DNA from: Sparassis latifolia
Lineage: Eukaryota; Basidiomycota; Agaricomycetes; Polyporales; Sparassidaceae
NCBI GenBank assembly: GCA_018466975.1
Contig: JAENRS010000020.1
Coordinates: 1 to 64,000 of the forward strand
Length of the DNA: 64,000 nt
Direction of reading: 5' to 3'
Shown piece after piece: positions 12,463 through 24,398 of the stretch. Position 1 is the first letter of the stretch, and each line of letters starts with the position of its first letter. The notes below the pieces were generated by a model. The model was given only the letters and a program-made list of their open reading frames with translations. It had not been told where the DNA came from and did not search any database. A program made the translations under genes and the position numbers.

Positions 12463-12473
12463 CATATATATAA
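12463..12473 (-). promoter_or_regulatory. TATA-like element of gene 11816-12401
   Basis: Minus-strand TATATATGG about 64 nt upstream of the ATG. Position and spacing match those of the paralogue's TATA box. Confidence 0.5.
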
Positions 12474-13106
12474 CGCCATGAGACAAAGGACAGAAGATCA
12501 AGGGAGTAGACAGACAAGGGATCGAGGATCCGTGAAGTTGACACAATGGGCGATTCTATACACTAGAATGGAGACTAGCGCAATCCCGCACGTTGCAGAA
12601 CACAAAGGAGAACTTGCTATACATCGCCTTTCCTCAAGGTGGGCAGACGTAAGCTACATGCTGAAGAAAAGACTATATTCACATACGATACGGTCGGCAG
12701 CCCTGATCAATCTGCCGAGATAGTCCTCCATTTGGTTCAAAGAATAACTGGATACTCCGATTTGCACCAGGAAGAATCCCGCGCACAAAGGTTCCACGGA
12801 GTCTTCATTTCTCCTTTCTTCGACTCGTGTTCTCACGACGTCCACGGGGCAGATTTCTGGCTCGCATTGACCGTCCTTTAGCCTAATGTACCCGAGGGGC
12901 TGGGGGAGGGGCTAATTCACAATGCAGGCTCGTCGAGGGACGCCGCTCAAAGTCTCCAACCTTCATCACTGAAATTGACCCGCCGCATAGATTCTTATCA
13001 GATGCATTGTCCGACCTCGGTTACGCACTTATCATCAGGGCCCACTTAAGCAACTGCCCCGGGGCCTTTTATCTCTACCTCGACGCTCTCACAAATTCAC
13101 TGAATC
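12474..13106. other. Intergenic, no gene recognised
   Basis: Short frames only. The interval separates the minus-strand gene B from the plus-strand gene at 13107 and is probably promoter sequence for both. Confidence 0.4.
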
Positions 13107-14235
13107 ATGCACTTCGAGACCACCGTTCACCTCGCCCTTCTTGCGGCTTTCCTAGCGAACTCAGTAATGCCCTTGGTCTTTATTCGTGTCGGCATATACA
13201 ACCTCCCACCCGAGGAACCCTTCTCAGCGACATTTCGTTCTGTGCTGGTTCATGCTGGAAAGCAAATACTCTGCATGAATCCCCTCATTCCGTTCTTTGA
13301 TTGTGGCCCGTCTGTCGCGGCTTACGGACTGGAGGAGCTGCTGGATCTACTCGCCGTGCAAAGCGAGTGGCTGGAGGAACTCGTGGTTCCAACTGACGAT
13401 TGGTATTTAGCTTCCCTGGGGATATACCGCGTCGCTTCAGAGCTGCATATGGCCGCAGATCTCTCGTTGGCTGTAGGGTGCAATGGAACAGACAATATGT
13501 CCAGCATCGTTCCAGCGGTCATTGACCTTAGTAAGGAGGCTGCGTCGCGGCTCGTCCAGATAAATTTTGACGTTCAAAACGTGGCCGAATCGTAAGATTT
13601 CCTCCATGCACCCATCCAGAGTATGGCTTCAGATTTTCTCCAGGTTGCAGGCAGTCCAACGTGTCGCTGTCAAGCTCATGGAGGCTGCAGCACCAGATGC
13701 AGGCGTTCTATCCACTTTGCTTCGCTGGTTGCCGTGGAATTTGGAGGCAGCCACTGTCGTCTCGTTCTCCCTCCTCGAAAATTCCATCGTGTTTTCTACA
13801 CGTCAGCTCTTAATCGACATCGACTCTGCCGTTTCATCTCTCTCCTTCCTCGCCAAGCATTTGTCAGCGTTAGAGGATGCTGCCAATAGGGACTGCAGGG
13901 AGCGGCTCTCCATCACTTCTGGCAGAGAGAATATTTTTCTGTGGACATCCGATGACCTTCAATACTGCCACTCGGTTTTGCTGAGTGTCCATGCCAGCAA
14001 AATGTTTGCGAGTGACGGGTTTGCGACCTTGACCGAGGCACAAGCTGCACTGCAGGAAAGGTGGAGGGCCGCATTAAACTTGGCTGATAGTGTTCGGACG
14101 GGGTCGGGCAATGTGCCTTCAGGCTTATTGGCGGCACATATGCGATTGTACATGGCGCGATCGGACGCAATGTTAGAAAGACTACAGGAGAGCCATCTGC
14201 GGAACCTAGTTCTTAGTTCCCGTGTTCATACTTAG
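13107..14235 (+). CDS. Unknown protein with N-terminal hydrophobic segment (2 exons)
   Basis: Exon 1 is 13107-13591 and exon 2 is 13644-14235. The 52-nt intron (GTAAGA...CAG) keeps frame, giving 358 codons plus stop. An alternative acceptor at 13619 would also keep frame but would make a 28-nt intron, which is too short. The N terminus is hydrophobic (LALLAAFLANSVMPLVF) and could be a signal peptide or anchor. The rest is helix-rich with many Leu, Ala and Ser residues and a YMARSDAMLERLQ stretch near the end. No known domain is recognised, and the length and clean frame argue for a real gene. Confidence 0.6.
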
Positions 14236-16080
14236 TCTCCGCTGAGTCTCGTCTTGGGGGTAGTAGCGTAATACTCTCCTGTAGCCGGTGCTTTCTGCAT
14301 AGTAACATCCGTTCATCATGAGTGAATATTTATTAGACAGGAATCCGCCGAGTAAGTTGCGGACATACCCGCAGACAAGGTCGAAAGGGACATACAGTAT
14401 CCGCGCGCAGGCGTTCCATTCGATTTATTTAATTTCCGGCCTACCCTACCATAGTGCTGCTACTATCGTAGGGGTGGAGTTACCGAATTCTGAGCGCATA
14501 CAGTGGTGGCAAAATCAGTATTTACCTTCGCATTCAGCACTCCCTCAACCCTTCAACTTTTGGCTTGGTGGAACACATAGTCTAGTGTATATTACCGTAC
14601 TGTGATTTTCTCGGATTTCTTTGTAGCATGTGGAAGCCCTGACGGCAGTGTTGCCGATTTTTTGGATTTCGCAACGCCCCCCACGTGATAGTAGTGTAAC
14701 CGAGATCGAGTCCGAATCGCGCACTACGGTTCGAACTTTGGCGCTGTCGAAATCGTTTGCCGTTTCTTTCTACGATTTTGCTCATGCTAAGTGGGCGCAT
14801 GCCATGCAGGAACTGTCGGCGTGTGTAAACCTGTGTATTCACGGGTGGGCTCATGTAAAGTTCTTCGCGGCGCGTGTGTAAACTTCTGAGTAGTCGAATG
14901 CAGGATTCCCCACCTTTCTTTGTGCTCTTATGTATCTGTGATGCTTTTCAACACGCTGGTCAGCTTGCTTCTGCGTTACTTCTTTGGTTTCTCGTGGCGT
15001 TCTCTGCGTTCTCTCCGATTGTCTTTATCGCCTACTATTGTTTCTGGCATGGAGTCATCTTCTACGCCAAGTTGGATTATGGATGTGTCGAACGGAGCCG
15101 TCTTCCTCCCTTTGCTCGTGCAGGTTGGTATCTGAAGAGGTTGACAAACCCAAACATGCGATATACTTTCCCGTCCACAAACATGCACGAAGAGGCATGA
15201 TGTAGTGATGCCGAGGGGCCGCATTCAAACAGCTGGTTGTAGAAGCGCTCGGTACGTGGTTATCTAGTTTTGTCATCGAGCGCGGGCTTACCTTGACTTT
15301 GTTCCATCGCAGATCTCAGTTCCTGGAAATGCCCCCGATTCTGTCGCCCTACTACAAATCACAATTTCCACCGGGGATACCTGAGACATGATCGGTGTTC
15401 GTACAACGGCATGGGGCAGGGACGTACGTGCTCACCTGCAAAGGATTATGACCAAAGGACGAACTATATTTCGTTCTGTGGGATCGTGAGTTCACCACGC
15501 TAGCAAACGGTCTCGGACTCTGCTGCAGGCGCCTTGGCGAGCTTGGAAGAGCAACGCGACGTCAGGGCCAACCTGCACTTGGCCACTGTCAGACTAGGAG
15601 AACCACTAAAGTTAAAATAAACAAAGGTATCTATGATTTTGAACATGCTCGGCGCCTCCACTTGAGCCACTGCCTATCCGAGTCCTCCTCAAAGGTACAC
15701 CTCCGATACAGAATCTTCTCCCGCACGCCAATCTTGCCTTTCTTGAGGTCATCCTATTTCTCCAGAAGGTTCTCAAGGCCCATGCACGTTCCCAGCGCAC
15801 CTGATCCCGACGGCACCATCCGTACAGTCGAGCAGTCGAGCGCATGCTCCGCGTCGTCCGCTCCCAACGTTCGCTACTAGTACCGTCGGCCGCTACAGCA
15901 GCAGCGGTCGACGTCTCCCTCGAAATCAACGCCCCAATCCTCCTCCGCGCAACCGCACGCGCGATGGCAGTCATCGAGAAAGTTGCCCCTGCGTAAGTGT
16001 ACCGCAGGTAGCTGAGCTGAGACTCTCGCGCGCCGACTTTGACTCTGGCCGTCTACGCTCACCGAACGTACGGTGTCCGT
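14236..16080. other. Mostly non-coding, with weak coding-like remnants
   Basis: At 15664-15795 (plus) an ORF reads IQNLLPHANLAFLEVILFLQ, and about 15830-15990 another frame reads SLEINAPILLRATARAMAV. Both look like eroded protein sequence, perhaps of one gene, but I cannot name it and no start, donor or acceptor joins them. A short Leu-rich frame at 14874-15200 is not convincing. Confidence 0.25.
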
Positions 16081-16163
16081 TATTCTCTATCCTCTACCTG
16101 TTTCTTCTTACCTGCTGCTCGATTCTTCTCTCTCTTCTTTTCTCTCTCCTCTGCCCATCGGTC

Positions 16164-16662
16164 ATGAATCGGACGATCGCATTGAGCGGTCGGCATTATA
16201 AGGTGAGTTGAAGATCTATTGAGTCAATACGCCCTTAATTCGCTGTGCAGACAATGTCGAACGTCATGAATCCCAAGGCCCACGGATCCGTCCCTTGGCG
16301 CGGCTTTACAGAGGTATATCTGTTTTTGAGCGCGTTGTGTGTTGCGTCTAGCCTGATGATTTCGCAGGCGATGAAAAATATCGGATTTAAAATGACAGCT
16401 ACTAAAGGATCCGTGATTAACTTCTGCCCTCCGAAGACGATGCCGGGGCGCGCCTTCTGTTGGCACAAGGTAATGTTTCTTAGTATCCAGAATGGCTTGA
16501 GATTGCTAACATAGTACAGCCACACTCTTCGCACCTCAGGCCGGACCATGTTCGGATGTGAGTTTTCTCCTGACCTCGCCAGAGCTAGCTAACGTGTTTT
16601 CAGTTTACGGCGACCTCTCGATGCTGTACGGTTGGAGGCTCGAGACGTTTGTGAGGAAGTAA
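16164..16662 (+). CDS. Small HicA-like fold protein, possibly frameshifted at its end
   Basis: Five exons are proposed: 16164-16202, 16251-16313, 16368-16469, 16520-16557 and 16604 onward, preceded by a strong CT-rich leader (16080-16163). The protein carries PWRGFTEAMKNIGF, then KGS..NFCPPKTM, then HKPH. This pattern resembles small HicA/YcfA-like (dsRBD-fold) modules found in many fungal proteins. The family pattern usually ends with a YGW motif. YGW is encoded in exon 5 (YGDLSMLYGW) but in a frame one nucleotide away from the one the splice sites give, which instead ends at TAG about 16665. Either the gene has a 1-nt indel or a splice choice is missed. HicA proteins in bacteria act in toxin-antitoxin pairs. 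No partner is visible here and I claim no such role. Confidence 0.45.
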
Positions 16663-16665
16663 AGT

Positions 16666-17301
16666 AGAGCGCTACGTTTATAGAAAACTTCGCGAATTGA
16701 AAATAGCCATGCGCGCGCATGATTGAGAATAAATTGACTGTGTAGATCTCCGTAATTCTTTCACAGATGGGCTACCTACTATCGTCGACCCTGTAAGTGC
16801 AAAGTGGCCTAGTAGTGCAAGATGCCATCTCCCGAGAATTTACTCTACCAAAATTCACGAAAAAATATGTAGTAGCTACAATTATCCCTAGAATTTTAGG
16901 CATACAACTTGAGTGCAAACTCCCTTGAGGAATAGTATGTGCTCTGCGACTTGCAAGAGGGACGTGCTTTAGGCGTGACAATGAAGCGCTGGAGTTTGAA
17001 CTCCGACTAGGGGCAGACAAGGCAATGGCATGTCGGCACAGGTGACGATCTGTGACCGATTGGGCGCTCTTCCTTGCAAATGACTCTCTTCGTCGCGCTC
17101 GCTCTCAAGATGATACAACATGAAGAAAAAAATGCAACAGGTGTTGAAGACATACTTTATATGTTAGAGATTATGTAGGAAAAATTTTGGGGTGAAACGG
17201 GCTCGGTCTGAATGCATGGTGACAGAAGTGCAAGACACCTTGCACTACCGGGTCAATGATAGTAGTGGCTACCTTTGTAGATTAAGCCGGCTGTATCTAG
17301 A
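16666..17301. other. No gene recognised
   Basis: AT-rich intergenic sequence with short frames only. Confidence 0.5.
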
Positions 17302-17685
17302 TTACGAGATCCGATCACTGTACGCGAATCGCGGCCGGCACACCTCGGCGCGCCACTGCAGGCCCTGCTGAGTTTCCTCCATCACAGGCAACGGTGGCTC
17401 AGGGGCCATTTGTGGTCGCCGGACATATGCCTGAGGGCGGATAATGTCGTCCGCGTCCTGCATGCGCAGCATTCGCGCCTCGCACACCTCCTTGTGCTGC
17501 CGTTGCACGACAACGTGGGGCGCGATGTGCTCGAACGCCTCTGCGACGCCCTCCCCCGTCTTGGCGGACGCGAAGAACAGCTTTGGGCGGTGCTCTCGCG
17601 GTGGAGGTGGCGTGCACGACGTGGGTGGGGGGCCAGAGAGAGGCGTTGTTGGGCACTCACGAATATATACACAGACTGTCAACAT
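17302..17685 (-). pseudogene. C-terminal fragment of a Rab-family small GTPase
   Basis: The frame contains KLFFASAKTGEGVAEAFEHI, which matches the G5 (SAK) region and following helix of Rab GTPases, then a charged tail with EARMLRMQ and DDIIR. The P-loop, switch regions and NKxD motif are absent from the window, and the frame does not end in a prenylated Cys motif. The fragment lies next to the minisatellite at 17689-18048. Rab proteins direct vesicle traffic; this piece cannot bind GTP. Confidence 0.65.
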
Positions 17686-17688
17686 TAT

Positions 17689-18048
17689 TCGCGATTCGCG
17701 ATGCGGGGCTTTTCAGATTCACGTGGTCCTCGTTATCGTGTGTTCCTGTCACGACGCGCATGAGTTGCGTTCGAATGTGATTCGCGCTGCACATTAATTA
17801 ATGAGATTTGCGCTCCGTTTCGCAGCAGCGGATTCGAGGTGCGATTCCTGTCACGCGGATTCGTGCGATTCCTGTCACGCGGATTCGAAATGTGATTCCC
17901 GTTATGCGGATTCAGGAAAAAATTCCTGTTACGCGGATTCAGGAAAAGATTCTCGTCACGCAATTCGGGAAAAGATTCCTGTGAGACGATTCGCCAGGCG
18001 ATTCCTGTCACGCGATTCGCAACGCGATTCTGGTCACGCATGTCACGG
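17689..18048. repeat. Minisatellite, about 26-nt unit
   Basis: Roughly eight imperfect copies of a unit like ATTCCTGTCACGCGGATTCG plus a variable spacer occur between 17830 and 18048, with looser partial copies back to 17689. Spacer lengths differ, and some copies contain GGAAAAG. The array stays open in a plus frame and in a minus frame (repeats of RDRNR), but this probably reflects unit composition, not a gene. Confidence 0.85.
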
Positions 18049-18309
18049 AGCAGAACATGTTTCATTTCCCTCCAATGGATGACGCATGTTCGAGCGGCAT
18101 GCCTTTAGTATGTATCATACATGTACTGCAGATGTTCTTGGTGCACAGGACATCTTGTACGTTTGGAGTAGGAGCACTTAACATCTCCTCACAATGTTCT
18201 GAAGATTAACGGCGGCCAGAAATGTAACGTGTTTGGCCGTGGGAAATCCTCATTATACGGAGCATATCCTGCCGAGAGACAAGCCCAGAATATAGGAGCG
18301 AAATGATAA

Positions 18310-18458
18310 ATGTTCCAGAATGAAAAATGCAGCAAGTCTGCAGGATGTTCTCCAACGAGACATTGCGTAAGACATATTATATGTTCCAGAACGATATATG
18401 CAACGTGTCTCCAGCGTGCTCTCCCATGGAACATTGTGCGAGACATATTGGATGTTCC
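18310..18458. repeat. 71-nt tandem repeat, two copies plus start of a third
   Basis: Units 18310-18380 and 18381-18451 both start ATGTTCCAGAA, have a central TGTTCTCC or TGCTCTCC, and end in GAGACATT...AAGACATATT or ACATTGTGCGAGACATATTG. A third start (GATGTTCC) follows. The flanks are rich in ATGTTC. Confidence 0.7.
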
Positions 18459-18599
18459 TTACCATGTTCGGAAAATGTGACATATCCAAAAACGTAATCT
18501 GTTCCTTGGATGTTCAGACACTGTTCCGCGTCAGAACATCCGCTTTTGCCCCCAGTGCCAGCATTGTGGCACAGCCTCCTCTTTATCCTTTTTTTTAGC

Positions 18600-19056
18600 T
18601 AAATTAGTGCTACAGACTTAACCTGCCATTTATTGATTCTTCTTGCTCACACTGTGAATATTGTTCATCGGCGAACCCACCAATGCTTGGCCTCGGATAT
18701 GACTCGCCGCGCGTTCATTTCGATCCACGGCACAGCGGGGCGCGTAGCACGGATCATTGGCCAGCCGTAAGTGACACGCTATTTCATGGCCCATATCCTT
18801 TTAAATAACTGTAGCAATAAATACGCATAAGTTACAGGAACTAAGTCCGGAGAGTTTTGAATGCAACAGTGACCAACCGAAACGAGAGTGACGAATTGAC
18901 GGGTTTAACGAAAGCGGAAATATCGACGTCAGAAATGACGATCATGAAGGGACGATACGTGATTCGGTGGATGTGCCAGTGAGGCGACCCTCGGGCAGTA
19001 TCGAGGAACGATATTCGATTCATATGAGCATCTGCCTCGTGCAAGCTCAAAAAGTA
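18600..19056. other. No gene recognised
   Basis: A short frame from ATG at 18702 followed by a GTAAGT-type donor near 18769 could be a lone first exon, but nothing downstream supports it. Confidence 0.3.
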
Positions 19057-21308
19057 TCAAGCACGGCGACGTTTGGCGCCCTTTGACGAGGGCAGGTCTT
19101 CTGACTCCTCTTCTAATGGACGTTTCCGACTTGCGGCAGGTAGGAACCGCTCTTGTGGGGAATCTATTTCCTTGCGAATCACGAAACCTGGAATAGATCT
19201 CTTGTCGTCCCCCGGCTGCACGACCGCATCTAGAAATTCCTCCAATAGTCGACGCACCGCATCGTGCGTCTTCAGCTGCGTAACTTGATCCATGCACCAC
19301 TCGATCCTCTCCGCAAATTGATGGTCAAGCACACGCCCGTCCTTGTCGACTCTCGTGCGGCTTTCTGTCCCTCTCGTGTCGTTCTCATACTGCTCGAAAC
19401 CATAGCGCAAACTGAACCAGAGAGAAAGGAGTGGGAGCAGATCATTGAGTGGGTGTTGCAACACCCCTTCTTCGTCAGTAAACTTGATACGCGTGCCTTT
19501 ATACATGAATCGCCCGTCGAGCATGGCCTGGCGCTTCATTGATCCACAACGGCCGTTCGCACCACACGAATCGAAGTATTGATACACAAAGTTTTCGACG
19601 TCGGAGATGTTGTTCTTCATACAGTAGATGGCACTCATAAAGAGCACGTAATAGAATGCTTCAAGTTCATCCGCAACAGTAATTGGGTCTTCCGGATGGT
19701 CCAGCGCATGCACGGACATATACGCCCATGTTCCCTGTAAATAATGTATTTTGAGTGAGCCATCATTAACTTTGCATTGATAAATACATACCGAAATACC
19801 TGGCACTCTCACAGCCTCTTTCTCTCCATTGGGCCCATCGCGAACAGGCTTCGAGAGCTCCCAATCGCACAAAATTCCCCGCCGCTCAGTCATACCTCCG
19901 CGCATGGGCCTTTCCACCATGAGAATGTTATCTACACTGACGTCGCAGTGCATCAATCCAGCCTTCTCTACGGCTTGTTGATGAGCTGAACACCCTGGTC
20001 AACAAATAGAGCAGTACGCCCAAATCAAACAGCTTACCATCGACGCAGTCAGCGATAATTCTCACTAACTCCAAGCCGCTACGATGCCCATGGATCGGAC
20101 GACACACCTGCTCCACTACCAGGCGGTAGTGAACATAGGTGTCATTTGGCTGACCGGGAGCGACGTGCTTTTGCGTGGACGATATCTGGCCTCCGATGTC
20201 TCCATGACAGACAAGGGTCGGGACGTGTGTGACACCTGCCTTCTGAAGGGTCCTGAGGGCATCGCCCTCCTTCTGCATCCCTGCACCAGAGACCCGCCAA
20301 GCGTCCTTGAGGAACACAAAGTGTTTTTTTGAGCAGTCAAGTGCGACGTATCCGCGTGTCGCACGGCCTTGTAGGTCATCCGATAGGAAATGCGGCTTGC
20401 CCACCAAAAATTCGCGGGACTCTTGGACATTATTTTCTCCTTCCATAGATGGAACGCTTAGTTTCCACCACGCCCAACCGGGCTCCAGCGACTTGTAGAA
20501 CATGTCGCGCGCATACAAGTTCCCAGGCGTAGAGTTATTCGGGGCATCCATCATCAACCGGAAATCTTGCGAGCCATTCTCTACAAGCACGGCGGTGGGG
20601 TCGGCACCCTGTTGCTCTGGAGACATTTGAGCAAACATTCGGAGGAACCTGGCAAGGTACGGAGCGCACTTGTAGTTGAACCTCTCGGTAACTACCGCAC
20701 CCGCGCGGTCCCACCGGATGAAGCGTGCGTGGTCACCAAGTATAAGCACGGTGAACACAAAACAGCGGTGCTGACGCAATAAAACTGTGGCCACTTCGGC
20801 TGTAAGCTGCTTGAAAATGGCAGCTCTCCGCGCCGTGTCCGCCCTTGAGCCAGCGCTGCTTGAAGTTCGGACTTTCCCCTCGTTGTCTATATCTTCAAAT
20901 GGGTCGTCTTCGGTACAATGTGGCCTGCGTACGAACGACAATCGTTGTAGCGCCCAATAGAGGTTCACATCCCTTCTGGCGACGTCGTCTTTATGCAGTA
21001 AGGCTGCGCGGAAGCCGCTGAGGTTGGCGTCGTGTGGGCTATTTCGAATGAGTTCTAAGGCGTACCCGGGACAAAGTTGGAAATCGACGATGCACCTTGC
21101 CTGAGGATATCTGTTAGCCACACTATGGAGCCTTGCACAGGAGCGAGCATACCATTGAGCCAAAGAAACTAGTTGTGGATATATCATTACTAGGCATAGT
21201 TGAAAATGCGTCCTCGAATGACTGTGGCCCATAGTCGAGGACCAAGTTTGCCGGAAGGAAGTGAAGAGCGAACTCGCCTAACGACATTCTAATAAAGGTA
21301 ACATCCAT
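19057..21308 (-). CDS. FunK1 fungal-type protein kinase 1
   Basis: Exons 21308-21153, 21100-20038, 19985-19792 and 19734-19057 give 696 codons plus stop. Introns are 52, 52 and 57 nt. Family hallmarks are FIRWDRAGAVV, LVGKPHF, RGYVALDCS, the catalytic-loop counterpart HCDVSVDN (residues 419-426), the CDWELS motif in place of DFG (446-451) and GTWAYMS. The C terminus is Lys/Arg-rich (KGAKRRRA), possibly a nuclear signal. The family is expanded in mushrooms and its substrates are largely unknown. Arg of the HRD triad is replaced by Cys. The second copy at 40856 keeps HRD, so activity here may be reduced. Compared with that copy the N terminus is about 45 residues shorter and the acidic middle insert is much shorter. 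Confidence 0.9.
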
Positions 21309-23451
21309 GGTGATGTCTCAGAAATGTAGCCTGTCGTTTGTGGTCAATGTTGGCAGTCAGATGGTTGTTCGACTGTAAAAGCACCAACCATGTTAAACAA
21401 GCAGGGCCAACTTGCACGTGAACCGTGTTCGAAACCACGCGCTTTGCTTAGCCCGTATTTACAGAAGATTGCGTCGAAATTTCGTGTAGCGCCCTGCTGG
21501 ACAAATGCTTGGTGTGAATCCGAAGCACCTTGAAACAACAGCCTAATAATGCCACCTTCTCAATTGTGAGTGCTGACCACACTGGACTCTCAGTAATTGA
21601 TCCGCTTACCTGCGATGGCTCAAGCACAGGCTTTGTCCATCGACATCAGAAACTCCGCCACCGACGCTTTAAATCAGTAAACGCCCGTCAAAGTTGTATC
21701 CTCTTCGTTATTTGGCGTGCTCAACTTACAGGCGCACCGATATGGCATACCAAGTAAGTGCAGGACGCTTCAAGCGCATATTGCTTCGAATGTGCTAGGC
21801 TCCAACCGAAATGCAATGGCGATATGTCTTGCAACTTCTTGCACTGCCATTCGAAGGGAAACAGAAAACCTCCGTGCAGATAGGACTAAGTCCAAAGCTG
21901 CCGTTTGCCAACCGACGGACAGAGAGCACATACTATCGTAGATGGTAGCCAAACCTCTGTCGGGGGCGATATGACAAGCGGCGCCGCGAATCGGGCGGTC
22001 TTCTGCCAGCAGCTTATCCAACGTGAACGCAAAATGAACAGAAGCACCAGCAGGAGTTGAGGATGCTCACAGAAATACGATGCAGCACATCTTGGTCCTG
22101 GACAACGCCGATTTATACTTCTCGCTGGATTGTACCCATTCAAGCCAGGAGTGACGGCGTTTTACCATCACACCGTCGCAAAGGCTGAGAATGCTCCGAG
22201 TCTGATCCTACAGCACGAGGCAGATATAGGCAAGATTTTTCCTGGTCCCCAAGGCTAATCCTGGTCTTTGCAGAAACTCCATCGAGTACGACTCGTCTCC
22301 ACCCTGATAACGGTGCGACACAGTCAGTTCATTTTCATCATTCAGAGGACTTGAAGCTACACGACACATCGAGGCCTTGCGTTGCATGTCGAGTACAGAA
22401 ATTCAAGTCGATCATCCTTTCTCGGACCTCGGATCTATAAACAAAACCTGCTTGTCAGCGTCATCAAAATCCACTTCCGTTCTCATGGGATGCATATGCG
22501 ACGAGCGGCTTGAAAATGCTGCTGCAGATTACGGCTTATCATCAGCATCACGCTCAGGCTACTCGTAGCGCGCACTACCTGAACCGCCAGCGATGTCCTG
22601 CATCGCCAGGATGGCAGAGTAGGCATGGTATTCAAGAGACGCACCACGCGCATTTTCGTGAGTTTGAGAAGCTCGAACGCTATACGGGCGCATACAATTT
22701 GCCAATAAGTAACAACCTTCCCAGAAAAGTGGAGAAAACTGCAGGTAAGTCGTTGTCATATGTCCATGTTCATGCTTACTGAATATAACATAACACCTTT
22801 GCAGACGAACATGCATAAGCTTGCTGTCCGCACACTTCAGAGCAGCTTTGGAGCAGTTTGATCAGGATGACGAGAAGTATGAGTGTCTCGGAAATGTCCG
22901 GCGAATGATTGGCGCATGCGACTTTGCCCTCTTCACTCACGACTGCGCATGCGGTACCCTCACGCCATTTTGTTGGCTGGAACGCCTTGAGTCTGTCGTT
23001 GCATTCAATCCACATCCTGCTGGCTCCTCAACAGCAAATTGGAATAATCGATCGCGCCGCTTGATTGGATCGCGGAAGTGATCGCTTGAGCCATGTGCCG
23101 CACGAACAGCCACACCGCACGAAAGTGTCGGCAGATCGCGTGTATATTGCTAGTCGTATTCTGCCCTCTTCGCTGATTTTCCTCGGGTGTCTTCGCTCGC
23201 TGTACCCATCTCCTGAAAATGTTGCGGAATCTTCAGGCCCAGGAGTTGCGAGATGACAACCGGCCGGGGGGGGGGACCACAGGGACTCGAAAAGGGAACA
23301 GCAAGATACGTATGGTCGATTGCGCTCTTTTATCCGGTGCGTTTCGTGTGTTACATCGTACGTCCTGAAGCATCCTCCCTCGCGCACACGTTGGTGTCCT
23401 CTGGTACGATCCAACCACAGATATCGGAACAAATCAGAGTGCAACACACCT
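21309..23451. other. No gene recognised
   Basis: Several medium frames occur on both strands, such as one around 22090-22255 (plus), but none has a start, splice sites and recognisable motifs together. A run of 11 G occurs near 23263. Confidence 0.4.
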
Positions 23452-24398
23452 CTAGACACCTCGAAGCCTTGAGCTACACCCCAGTCCACCAAGTGAATAG
23501 TAGCTAGGCACCTCTGCTACACCCAACCCAAACACGATCCGAATTTTCCTCGTAAAATCATACTCCTCCCGTCTTCCCCCCCTCCTCGGCCCACACGCAT
23601 GCGCCCGCTCGCATGAAGAGCACACGCATCCGCATTGCGAGCTCGTACCCGGGAAGATCTCGCGCACCGCTGCAAGCTTCAGTGCACATTCCCACCCGAT
23701 CACGGCCGCGTCGCGGGCGCAGAGCGGTGAAGGCCGTCGCGCGAGTGCATTGAGCGCGGGCAGGAGCCACGCGTCGATGCCGTGCCGCTGTGCAAGTGCG
23801 AGCTGCTGTACGGGGTCTTGCGTGCTCAGCGTACGCGTGAGGTGCGCGATTGCGATGTCGCGCGCGTGCGCTAGGTGCCACATGTCTGCGAGCTTGAGTA
23901 CAGAGATCCATTCGTCGGGAGTGAGGTCGGGGCCGTCGGGGGTGCTCCACGATTTGTGAGTATCTGGTTTGTTGGTGATTCGAAGATAAGGATAAGGGAC
24001 ATACTTTGAATACATTACACACAGGAGCAGCCGGAACTCGCACTTTGCAACACCGTCGAGCCTTAAAGGTCGCGCGTCGCTCGCCCCATCCGGTGTAGCG
24101 CCCGGTGCAAGTGGGAGCGCATACATATCACGGAAGACCTCCGAGTCGTCCTCGAAGGCCCAACGCGCTACACGGAAAAGCACGCCCTCGACCTGCGGAT
24201 GTCTCAGTCTATCACGCAGGAAGAGAGCGCGGACAAGGCACGCACGAGGAACGTGATATGTTCGCCCCCTTGCTCCGGGCTTGGTTCGGTGTAGAATTGG
24301 GGGTCGCGTTGGGGCTGTGTGCTCGTGCTCGTACCCGCATTCTTCGAGAGTGAGGAATCTGGTGCGTCGAAGCAGTCCATCTGAAGCTCAGGCAGCAT
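23452..24398 (-). CDS. BTB/POZ domain protein
   Basis: Exons 24398-24246, 24192-24005 and 23944-23452 give 277 codons plus stop, with introns of 53 and 60 nt. The BTB fold is typical of mushroom BTB proteins: HITFL joined across intron 1 to VEGVLFRV, then EDDSEVFRDMY, then LLLCVMYSN joined across intron 2 to TPDGPDLTPDEW, then VLKLADMWHL. BTB domains mediate dimerisation, often as adaptors for Cullin-3 ubiquitin ligases or transcription factors. The 5' start is the first ATG in frame (24398). The C-terminal tail after EIFPG is not conserved-looking and may include an unrecognised intron. Confidence 0.85.

Noticed and set aside
14630..14881. Resemblance to a further PRP8 piece
   Set aside because: No PRP8 motif could be aligned; similarity is not above chance.
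17689..18048. CRISPR-like array of about 26-nt repeats
   Set aside because: Repeats are imperfect, spacers are short and not unique, and the genome is eukaryotic; it is a minisatellite.
17801..18082. Open frame with Asp-Ser-Cys-His repeats
   Set aside because: It is a by-product of the minisatellite, with no promoter or splice support.
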